DNA of 64,000 nucleotides from an uncultured Algibacter sp. (GTDB lineage: Bacteria; Bacteroidota; Bacteroidia; Flavobacteriales; Flavobacteriaceae): positions 62,001 through 126,000 of the forward strand of contig NZ_CANLZX010000008.1 in NCBI RefSeq assembly GCF_947495675.1, written 5' to 3'. Shown piece by piece: positions 56,829 through 64,000 of this stretch (within the stretch, counting starts at the first letter, position 1; each line of letters opens with the position of its first letter). A model generated the notes under the pieces. The model saw only the letters and a program-made list of their open reading frames with translations, had not been told where the DNA came from and did not search any database. The translations under genes and the position numbers were made by a program.

Positions 56829-57200
56829 TTAATGTGTTTCGAAAAAAATGTTTAAACGTTTAATACGTGCACAAATTTCATCTAAACTTGTTGGTTTTTT
56901 TATGTAATCATTAATACCTAATTTGAAGGCTTCGGTAATAACATCAGGACTGGTATTACCAGATAAGACGATTATTGGTGTTGATGAGTTTTTATTAATT
57001 CTTATGTGATTAATAAATTCTATACCAGAAACATCTGGCATATTAATATCTACAATTACTAAATCTGGTTTAATTCTATTAAAGATTCCAATTCCTTCAT
57101 TGGCATCTGTTGTTGTACTCACTTTATAACCTAATTCTTCTAATCTTTTTTTTAAGGGTAAGAGAACTAATTGTTCATCGTCTATTGCTAATACTCTCAT
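56829..57200 (-). CDS. Single-domain response regulator
   Basis: A 123-residue CheY-like protein with D8-E9 in the acidic pocket, phospho-acceptor D51, S80 and K102. It is highly similar to the receiver part of the next gene (LVIVDINMP, GINDYxKKP), so one probably arose by duplication of the other. There is no output domain. It leads the minus-strand operon with the fusion, the degenerate GT2-like gene and manA. A cognate kinase is not in the window. Confidence 0.9.
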   Translation of the reverse strand: MRVLAIDDEQLVLLPLKKRLEELGYKVSTTTDANEGIGIFNRIKPDLVIVDINMPDVSGIEFINHIRINKNSSTPIIVLSGNTSPDVITEAFKLGINDYIKKPTSLDEICARIKRLNIFFETH

Positions 57201-57230
57201 TTTAATGGATTTTGTTGATTAATTATAGGT

Positions 57231-57238
57231 CAAATTTA
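57231..57238 (-). promoter_or_regulatory. Candidate -7 element of the receiver operon
   Basis: Minus-strand TAAATTTG matches TANNTTTG, 30 bases upstream of the ATG of the lone receiver gene. Confidence 0.45.
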
Positions 57239-57288
57239 CACTTGATGTTGCTATTAAAATTAATAATTAGATTAAGTAATATGCAAGT

Positions 57289-57335
57289 GTAGATGAATGG
57301 TAGATTTGTGTAGATAAATAAAATAATTTGTAGAA
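57289..57335. promoter_or_regulatory. Four helically phased GTAGA repeats
   Basis: GTAGAT occurs at 57289, 57300 and 57310 and GTAGAA at 57330, giving spacings of 11, 10 and 20 bases, so all copies face the same side of the helix. The cluster is centred between the two divergent promoters. A direct-repeat-binding activator or repressor is the natural reading. Confidence 0.5.
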
Positions 57336-57354
57336 ATTAAATTATTTATCTTTA
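57327..57354 (+). promoter_or_regulatory. Candidate promoter of the GT-C operon
   Basis: TTTG at 57327-57330 and TATCTTTA at 57347-57354 (one mismatch from TANNTTTG) are separated by 16 bases. The ATG follows 29 bases later. Confidence 0.4.
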
Positions 57355-57383
57355 CCCTGTGGCTATTACAGCTCGAGTAATTA

Positions 57384-60300
57384 ATGAAAGAAACCTCAAA
57401 CAAATACTTAATCGCTGCTATCCTTTTAGGGTTAGCATTTCATGGTAGTTCCATATTTTTTACTTTGGAAACTACTTATGATGCGTTAATACACTTATTC
57501 TTTGCAGATCACTATGCTAATAGTTGGTTTGAACCCTGGAATTATGAATGGTATACAGGTTTTACCGTACAGAGTTATCCTCCTTTAGTACATCAAACTA
57601 TTGGGCTATTGTCTATGATTGGTGGTTTAAAGTTTGGCATGTTTAGCGTTGCTCTTATTGCCATTGTTTTATTTGTAACTGGAACATATAGATTTTCTTT
57701 GATGATGACAGCCAACAAAACCGTTGCTGGTTATGCTTGTGTATTAGCTGTATTTTCATCTTCGTTTGTTGAGACCCTTCACATTTTTGGTCAATTACCT
57801 AGTATTGTTGGTGTTTCGGTATTAATGCATGCTTTACCAGAAATCTATTTATGGTTAAAGACTGGTAAGAAATGGTACTTAGCAACTAGTTTATCACTTA
57901 TTGCTGTAACTGTTACATCACATCATGTGACCCCTATTTTTGGTATGGTATTTTTTATATTTCCTTTAATAGGTATGGTAATAATGGATGTTTCTAGAGA
58001 GCAAGTCAATACCATGAAAGAAGTGACATTCAAAATATTTTTGAATACTTTTTTTAAGCTTTTTAAACGTATTGTAAGTTTCGGAATGTTGTCCTTAGTA
58101 TTAATTATTGGATGTATTTTTCCATATTGGTTAAACTCTAAAGCCAACCCCATAACACAGGTTCCTATTCCCCATGGTTCGCGTGATAATTTTTTAGAAA
58201 TCACCTCTTCTGGTTTGGTATTCTTTTTAATTCCTTGGGGAATTTTACTCATACTTTTACCTTATATATTCTATAGATATTATAGTAAACGCTATTTGTT
58301 TTTTGGTTTATCGGTAACTATATGTACTATTTTAGGTACTGGAGGAACCACGCCTGTACCTTTAAAAATGTTAGGGGAAACGGCATTTAACATATTAACT
58401 TTAGACCGTTTTACACTTTGGGCATCAATTTTATCAATTCCTTTAATGGGTGAATTTGCTTATCGTTTTGTTGAAGGCGATTTAAAGACACTAATACAAG
58501 AGAAATTTGGGGCCGTTTATCATAGAATAATTGGTGGCATCTTAGCAGGATTAGCGGTATTTATGGTGGTATTTACTATGAGTTTGAATTACTTCAGACC
58601 ATCGCAACCACAAAAAATAAAGATGTTGCCTATCGTTAATTTCTTAAATCAGGATGATCATGATAAATGGCGATTCTTAACATTAGGTTTTGGCGATCAA
58701 ATGGCTTGGCTAAGTGCACAAACCAATGCTATGACTGTGGATGGTAATTACCATTCGGCAAGACGCTTACCAGAACTAACAACCAGACCTATTGAGCGAT
58801 TAGAAAACTCAAAATTTAAAGGTGTTGCTGGTATTGGGTCTTTACAACAATTTTTAACCACACCAGAAAAATATAATCTTAAATACATATTTTCTAACGA
58901 TAAATTTTACGACCCCATACTCTATTTCTGTGGTTGGCAACGTTTAAGGCAATTAGAAAATGGTATTATGGTTTGGGAGCGACTTAACATTCCGCCAGTA
59001 TCATCCATATTACCTAAAGAAGATGTTGCTAAATGGCTAAAAATACATTGGGGTATTATGCCTTTTTTAACTGTTTTAATTGCATTTATTTTAAACATAC
59101 AAATGCTTTGGGTAATTGCTTTAAAAACCCGTATTAAACCAATACCAGACTTTTTAAAATTTCCTGTAACCTATAAGAAATTTAATAGAAATGTATTACG
59201 CATTACACATGTTTGGTCTTTTATTTTAGCTGTTGTTGTGTTTTACGGTATTTATTTGTTTTATTTAAAAAACGATACCCAAAGGAGTCCTGAAAATGCC
59301 ATTATTGCGTATTATGATGCTTTAGACTTTAAAGAATTTGAAAAAGCGCATAGTTTAATTGATCCTATTAACACTATTCCCATTGCCCAATATATGCTAG
59401 AAATTTCGGTAACTGATGGTTTATTGAGTAGTTATGCCAAAATGGATGCTATAGAATCTGAGATCACCAAACACAACGATAGTACAGTTTCTGCAAAGGT
59501 GACTACACAATGGATTACTCCTTTAGAGAAAATTGAAAAAGTTGATTACAAATCATTATCTAAACGCAATGGCAAATGGTATTTACAAGCAGACGATTTA
59601 AATAATGACTTACCACCAGATCAATTATATTCTGATAATGTAACCAAATATTATAATCAAGGTCGTAGACGTATTACTACCGAACAAACCCATCACGAAG
59701 ATATTTTAAAACAGCCTGTTTTAGAAGTCGTCTCTGCTAAATTGGTGCAATATGATGGAAGTTATGCCATAATTGGCGAAGTGCAAAATATAGATAATGT
59801 GCCTGCAGATGTTATTTTAAAAGGTACACTTTATAATAACGACAACAAACAACTAGCTACGTATAATGCCAAATACCATGTAAAGCATAAATTAATGCCT
59901 AAAGAATCTAGTAGTTTCCGTATAAATTTTGAAGGTATTGCGTGGTCAAAAACACAAGATTCTATACCAGACACTTTTAATCCAGACGAATTTACACCCG
60001 TTGAGTTTGAGGAACAACCAACTAAATTCAACTTACAAGTTGCAGGAAATGTTGCTGGGTCCGACTTATACAAAAATGTAGTATTAAGTGCCATTAACAT
60101 AAAAGATAACACCATAAATGGAAACTTATTTAATAGTGGCATTCAAGAAATAACCATTCCGCAACTTTTAATAACGTATTATGATGATAACAAAAATATG
60201 GTTTGGGTAGACCATTTATTTGTAAAAGCTGGAGTAAGGCAACAACGTAAACAACATTTTGAATATTACATTTTAAAAGATGGTAAAGTCAATATTATTA

Positions 60301-60473
60301 ATGAAAGCATGAAAAACATTTTTGTAAACGGTTTGCCAAACGAAGACATCTCAGATAAAATAGTACCTAACAGAATTATTAATCATACCAATGCGCAATT
60401 ACAACCTATTACGCATCCAGATTTTAGTTATATCAAAATAGAAATTAACACCTATATAGGAAGCCCTAATTAA
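57384..60473 (+). CDS. Large GT-C-like membrane protein with extracytoplasmic domains
   Basis: A 1029-residue protein. Residues 1-410 carry about 10-11 membrane helices. The first periplasmic loop has TYDALIHLFFADHY (31-44), a D-x3-H arrangement like lipid-sugar-using GT-C enzymes. Two more helices lie near 555-580 and 610-632. Residues about 640-740 look like an NTF2-like fold (IIAYYDALDFKEFEKAH). About 770-1020 contain two beta-sandwich units of FxLYD type (YAIIGEVQNIDNVPADVILKGTLYN). It probably transfers or polymerises sugars at the outer face of the inner membrane. Its stop overlaps the next start by one base. Confidence 0.75.
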   Translation: MKETSNKYLIAAILLGLAFHGSSIFFTLETTYDALIHLFFADHYANSWFEPWNYEWYTGFTVQSYPPLVHQTIGLLSMIGGLKFGMFSVALIAIVLFVTGTYRFSLMMTANKTVAGYACVLAVFSSSFVETLHIFGQLPSIVGVSVLMHALPEIYLWLKTGKKWYLATSLSLIAVTVTSHHVTPIFGMVFFIFPLIGMVIMDVSREQVNTMKEVTFKIFLNTFFKLFKRIVSFGMLSLVLIIGCIFPYWLNSKANPITQVPIPHGSRDNFLEITSSGLVFFLIPWGILLILLPYIFYRYYSKRYLFFGLSVTICTILGTGGTTPVPLKMLGETAFNILTLDRFTLWASILSIPLMGEFAYRFVEGDLKTLIQEKFGAVYHRIIGGILAGLAVFMVVFTMSLNYFRPSQPQKIKMLPIVNFLNQDDHDKWRFLTLGFGDQMAWLSAQTNAMTVDGNYHSARRLPELTTRPIERLENSKFKGVAGIGSLQQFLTTPEKYNLKYIFSNDKFYDPILYFCGWQRLRQLENGIMVWERLNIPPVSSILPKEDVAKWLKIHWGIMPFLTVLIAFILNIQMLWVIALKTRIKPIPDFLKFPVTYKKFNRNVLRITHVWSFILAVVVFYGIYLFYLKNDTQRSPENAIIAYYDALDFKEFEKAHSLIDPINTIPIAQYMLEISVTDGLLSSYAKMDAIESEITKHNDSTVSAKVTTQWITPLEKIEKVDYKSLSKRNGKWYLQADDLNNDLPPDQLYSDNVTKYYNQGRRRITTEQTHHEDILKQPVLEVVSAKLVQYDGSYAIIGEVQNIDNVPADVILKGTLYNNDNKQLATYNAKYHVKHKLMPKESSSFRINFEGIAWSKTQDSIPDTFNPDEFTPVEFEEQPTKFNLQVAGNVAGSDLYKNVVLSAINIKDNTINGNLFNSGIQEITIPQLLITYYDDNKNMVWVDHLFVKAGVRQQRKQHFEYYILKDGKVNIINESMKNIFVNGLPNEDISDKIVPNRIINHTNAQLQPITHPDFSYIKIEINTYIGSPN

Positions 60474-61690
60474 TGCAGTTAAAACGTACATATTTATTTC
60501 TTTTAGGATTGATTTTATTATCATCGTTTGTTGTTGTGCAACAAAATGAAACGCTATCTAAAATTGCATTATTAACCACACAAACCAAGTTTGAAGTTGG
60601 GAATACTGTCGTTTTAAAATTTTCAACTTCAAAAAGCACAAAACCACTACTCTATTGCTCTAACAGTTATGGTTCAACATTAGTTAACGCTACGTTAAAC
60701 AATAAAATACTAGAGTATAATATCCCAGAAAATATCACGAAAAAAATAGGCGTCTTAAATTGGAAATTATTAGACAAAAATAATGCACTTTCTGGTAAGT
60801 TAATCATCAATCCAAAAGCGGAGGTGGCCACTATGGAAACTTATATTGGTCCACCAAGTATCGAAGCTGGCGGAGATGATTATACCATGTTAGTTGTGAT
60901 TCCTACAGATTCATTAGACAATCCTGTGCCAACAAATACTTTGGTAAATACTAAGTTTCAGTTTTTAGCTTCAGAAGAAAATAAAGACATTGTTACAAAT
61001 AATTTAATTGCTTTCAATAATATTTATTCTAAAAAAGAAAGCGGACGCATGTTGGTTTCTTCTGAAAGTTTAGGTGTTAACTCAAAAGAATTTACTATAA
61101 ATATTGCTGCCGCAATACCTACAGACTTTACCATTTCTGCATCACGACCTCATGTTTATGCAGATGGAAATCAAATTACAACTTTCTCTACTTCTGTAAT
61201 AAAAGACAAACACAAAAACTTGGTTAGTGATGGTACGTTTGTTACGTTTTTTATTACTAATTCTGATGGTAACATTCTAAAATCTACAGGTACAACTATT
61301 AATGGTATTGCAACAGCAAAAATGATTCACCCAGATTATGCAGATACATGGAGTATTAAAGCATATGTAGATGGTATGTCTGAAAGCAATAGTATTTCTC
61401 TTGGCTATAAACAAGTTATTCAAGATTTTGAAGTTATATTTTCAGAAAAAAACAGAACAATTACTGTTGGCCCATTACAAAGTTTTATGAAACAAATGAT
61501 TCCTGATGGATTACATGTAAAACTGAATATCTTTAAAGATAATAAGCTAGTAAATACTTTAACCAAAACATCATTTAATGGGTATGTTACATTTAATTTA
61601 AAGCCTGCTATTTATCAAAATGACATCTATAATTTTAGTATTGAAACTGTTGGACTATCAAAAGATTTTAAAACAAAAAAACTATGGTAG
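60473..61690 (+). CDS. Exported Ig-like-domain protein
   Basis: A 405-residue protein with an N-terminal hydrophobic signal or anchor (about 7-22, LFLLGLILLSSFVVV). It is otherwise built of beta-sandwich units: one at about 30-105, one at about 125-225 and an invasin/Big-like unit at about 228-320 with TISASRPHVYADGNQITTFS and TVINGIATAKM-like strands. There is no catalytic motif. It overlaps both neighbours by 1 and 7 bases, so it is surely made together with the GT-C-like protein and the hydrolase, perhaps as a periplasmic scaffold. Confidence 0.7.
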   Translation: MQLKRTYLFLLGLILLSSFVVVQQNETLSKIALLTTQTKFEVGNTVVLKFSTSKSTKPLLYCSNSYGSTLVNATLNNKILEYNIPENITKKIGVLNWKLLDKNNALSGKLIINPKAEVATMETYIGPPSIEAGGDDYTMLVVIPTDSLDNPVPTNTLVNTKFQFLASEENKDIVTNNLIAFNNIYSKKESGRMLVSSESLGVNSKEFTINIAAAIPTDFTISASRPHVYADGNQITTFSTSVIKDKHKNLVSDGTFVTFFITNSDGNILKSTGTTINGIATAKMIHPDYADTWSIKAYVDGMSESNSISLGYKQVIQDFEVIFSEKNRTITVGPLQSFMKQMIPDGLHVKLNIFKDNKLVNTLTKTSFNGYVTFNLKPAIYQNDIYNFSIETVGLSKDFKTKKLW

Positions 61691-63201
61691 GTCTTAGCAA
61701 AAATATCATGCGTAGCATATTAATACTCTCATATATTTTGCTGGTAGGTTTAATAATATCTGGTGTTAGCGCATTATTTAGTTATCTAAATACTGGAGCA
61801 GATCGCAGTACAATGCTACATACCGAAATTAAAAAAGTAGATCAATATTTACCAAAAGTTAATTGGCAGCCTTTACAAAATGAAGGTAGGCCCATGGATA
61901 ACCAAACATTAAACGCCTTGCAAAACGATTATTTAGATGCTTGGTATGTTAAGCAAATTGCTTACAAAACTAACAAAACTGCTGGTATTAAAGATTATTA
62001 TACAGATAGTGCCAGAGAAAATTTATTTGCATTTATTGAAAGAAATAAAGCTGAAAACATTAGCATTGAAGGGACTACTTTAAATCACAATCCTACTTTA
62101 GAATTTTTTAGTGAAGACGGCCAATTAGCAGTTATTACAGACCGAAATGTTATAGAATATAAACGTGTATTTAAAACAGATACTTTGGTTATAGAAACTA
62201 AAGAAACATCCTCTTACAAAATTGTGTTTTTGTTAGAAGATGGTTTTTGGCGTATAAGACATATGGTTAAAGAAGCTGCAGAAACATATAAAGAAACACC
62301 TAAAACAGTTTCGGTTAATAGTTTAAATATAAAAGGCATTAATTATTACCCACAAGCAAACCCTTGGGATATGTTTGGCGAAGCATTTTCTAAAGACACC
62401 ATATCAAAAGATTTTAAAATTATAAAAGACGCTGGATTAAATTCTGTTCGCCTTTTTGTGCAATATGAAGATTTTGGAAAAGCCACTATAGATTATAAAA
62501 AACTTGAAAAACTTAAACAGACTTTAGATCTAGCTGAAGCTAGTAATCTAAAAGTAGTTTTAACCCTTTTTGATTTTTATGGTGATTATGCTGTAATGAA
62601 TTGGACACTAAACCAACGCCACGCAGAAACTATAGTTAATGCCGTAAAAGACCACAACGCTTTGTTAGCTTGGGATATTAAAAACGAACCCAATTTAGAT
62701 TTTGATTCTAGAGGAAAAGTGAATGTTGTTGCTTGGTTAGATTCTATGATAGATTTGGTAAAGTCTTTAGATGCTGTACATCCTGTCACTATTGGTTGGT
62801 CTAATACACAAAGTGCTTCGATATTAAAAGATAAAGTAGATTTTATCTCGTTTCATTATTACGAAGATTTAGATAAATTAGATGAAGCAATTAAAACTAT
62901 GAAAACCGAAATACCTAGTAAACCATTAGTACTTCAAGAATTTGGATTGTCCTCCTACTCTGGTTTATGGAATCCTTTTGGAGCTTCTGATGAGGATCAG
63001 GCAAACTACCACAAAAAAATCCAAGAACAAATTGCTGCTAATGGCTTACAATTTATGTCTTGGACTCTATATGACTTTACTAACATACCAAAGGAAGTCG
63101 TTGGACGACTTCCTTGGAGAAAACGGGCTCAAGAGCATTTTGGCTTTATCGACCAGAATGGAGAGACTAAACCCGCCTTTGACTATATTTCAAAAAATTA
63201 G
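61684..63201 (+). CDS. Membrane-anchored glycoside hydrolase, GH5/clan A type
   Basis: A 505-residue protein. One N-terminal helix (about 12-33) anchors it. Residues about 70-205 resemble an NTF2-like domain (NALQNDYLDAWYVKQIA, FLLEDGFWRIRHMVKE). About 220-505 form a TIM-barrel hydrolase with acid/base E335 in WDIKNEP and nucleophile E419 in VLQEFG, the clan A signature. The substrate cannot be told. The linkage to a GT-C-like synthase recalls hydrolases that trim or release nascent exopolysaccharide. Confidence 0.85.
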   Translation: MVGLSKNIMRSILILSYILLVGLIISGVSALFSYLNTGADRSTMLHTEIKKVDQYLPKVNWQPLQNEGRPMDNQTLNALQNDYLDAWYVKQIAYKTNKTAGIKDYYTDSARENLFAFIERNKAENISIEGTTLNHNPTLEFFSEDGQLAVITDRNVIEYKRVFKTDTLVIETKETSSYKIVFLLEDGFWRIRHMVKEAAETYKETPKTVSVNSLNIKGINYYPQANPWDMFGEAFSKDTISKDFKIIKDAGLNSVRLFVQYEDFGKATIDYKKLEKLKQTLDLAEASNLKVVLTLFDFYGDYAVMNWTLNQRHAETIVNAVKDHNALLAWDIKNEPNLDFDSRGKVNVVAWLDSMIDLVKSLDAVHPVTIGWSNTQSASILKDKVDFISFHYYEDLDKLDEAIKTMKTEIPSKPLVLQEFGLSSYSGLWNPFGASDEDQANYHKKIQEQIAANGLQFMSWTLYDFTNIPKEVVGRLPWRKRAQEHFGFIDQNGETKPAFDYISKN

Positions 63202-63274
63202 TATCTCAATATTCATTTTTAAATCTTGAAACTCTTTTAAACTTGGGGCAAAAAAGGTGATTTCGAATATATAT

Positions 63275-63323
63275 CTAAACAGTAGTGTAGGTATATCTGA
63301 GTAGGCAGATAACTACTGTTTAG
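63275..63323. terminator. Long composite hairpin between convergent genes
   Basis: CTAAACAGTAGT (63275-63286) pairs with ACTACTGTTTAG (63312-63323), and an inner TATCTG/CAGATA stem lies within. It sits between the hydrolase and the convergent glycosyltransferase, the right place for a two-way terminator, but neither side has a T-run. Confidence 0.5.
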
Positions 63324-63330
63324 TATTTGT

Positions 63331-64000
63331 TTATGCTGAAGCAGTTACTATGCGTTTAGATTTTTTTTCAATTATTTTATTAAAATTCTCTAAATATAAA
63401 TCTGCTATTTGAGACATTGGGTGTGCTGTTGCAGCTTTATAATTTGTTTTGGCAAGTGTTAATCTATGTGCTTCATTGGTTACAATGGCTTCAATAGCTT
63501 TAGCTAAACTTTCAACACTTGTTGGTTCAAAAAACTCACCTCTGTAACCTTCATCTTGTACTAGTAAAGCTAAGTCGCCTAAATCTGGCATAACTACTGC
63601 TTTTCCATAACTACCTGCTTGGTGTAATACTCCAGAACTTCCTGTTGTAGATGTGTATGGAAATACTACTACAGCACTTTCATTAAACAACGTTGGCACT
63701 TCGTACTCTTCAACATAACCTGTAAATCTTACTTGTGGTACATGTTTGTAATCTTCTTGAACTTTAGCTAAATATCCTGGTACATTTGGGTTATCTGTTC
63801 CTGCAATAACAACTTCTAAATCTAATCCAGTTGATGCTCTTACTAACTCAACAGCTTCAATCATTCCTTCTACTTTTTTATAGGTTCCAAACTTCCCAAA
63901 AGTCATAACCTGTAAAGGGCCTTCTGGTAAGGTATAATCTGGTTCTTCTGGAATTTCGAATGTGCCATGTGGAATAAGTTTTACATTTTTAGCACCATAT
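63331..64000 (-). CDS. GT4-type glycosyltransferase, 5' part outside the window
   Basis: The frame is open from the stop at 63331 to the window edge, so the N-terminal domain is missing. The visible 223 residues are the C-terminal half of a GT-B fold family 4 enzyme: KLIPHGT near the edge, VMTFGKFGTYKKVEGMIEA, VRFTGYVEEYEVPTLF, then FPYTSTTGSSGVLHQAGSYGKAVV and FFEPTSVESLAKAI. The Ser/Gly-rich stretch replaces the usual E-x7-E nucleotide-sugar site. It continues the polysaccharide theme of the region. Confidence 0.88.
   Translation of the reverse strand, partial: YGAKNVKLIPHGTFEIPEEPDYTLPEGPLQVMTFGKFGTYKKVEGMIEAVELVRASTGLDLEVVIAGTDNPNVPGYLAKVQEDYKHVPQVRFTGYVEEYEVPTLFNESAVVVFPYTSTTGSSGVLHQAGSYGKAVVMPDLGDLALLVQDEGYRGEFFEPTSVESLAKAIEAIVTNEAHRLTLAKTNYKAATAHPMSQIADLYLENFNKIIEKKSKRIVTASA

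Overview
The window is AT-rich and tightly packed, and almost every gene has clear Bacteroidetes relatives. The type IX secretion sorting domain, the PorP/SprF protein, TANNTTTG-type promoter motifs, a YtxJ-type redox protein and many TTG starts point to a marine-type member of the Flavobacteriaceae. I cannot name the genus from the sequence. No rRNA, CRISPR array, transposase, integrase or complete prophage is visible. There is one tRNA, tRNA-Arg(TCT).

Layout. (a) 1-3.95 kb is an accessory island on the minus strand: a partial WRGW-repeat protein, a HEPN-motif protein and an OLD-type ATPase/TOPRIM nuclease. They are separated by about 140-bp imperfectly palindromic repeats that look like gene-cassette boundaries. 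(b) 4-8.3 kb holds a ModF-like ABC ATPase with a BadF/BadG-type kinase, then pfkA-gapA, with a pair of palindromic operator-like sites upstream of pfkA. (c) 8.5-20 kb holds tamB and, divergently, tsaD, a parvulin isomerase, rsmE, a DUF4159 gene, a TrmH-family methylase, an AI-2E exporter-family protein and another methyltransferase. It ends with a second TrmH-type gene and the tRNA. (d) 20-31.7 kb holds a vSGLT-like sugar symporter opposite an aldose epimerase, a thioesterase, lipoproteins, small membrane proteins, glyA and fahA. (e) 31.7-38 kb holds ytxJ, clpB, deoC and comM/yifB. (f) 38-45 kb is a type IX secretion cargo operon: a 1339-residue type B sorted adhesin-like protein, PorP/SprF and OmpA. 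A transglutaminase-like pair follows at 45.2-46.9 kb.

(g) 47.1-54.2 kb is a complete molybdenum cofactor operon: moeA, a ModE-like HTH gene, a TauE/SafE exporter, mobA, moaD, moeB-rhodanese, moaE, a moaC-moaB fusion and moaA. An unrelated four-helix-bundle gene, flanked by short inverted repeats, sits inside it. (h) 54.2-64 kb looks like a polysaccharide locus: manA, a catalytically degenerate GT2-like protein, a response-regulator/GT2 fusion and a lone receiver protein. Divergently it carries a large GT-C-like membrane protein, an Ig-like-domain protein and a membrane-anchored glycoside hydrolase, then a partial GT4 glycosyltransferase at the edge. Four helically phased GTAGA repeats lie in the shared promoter region.

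The best candidates for undescribed biology are the cassette-like defence-type island at 0-4 kb and the receiver-controlled glycan locus at 54-64 kb.
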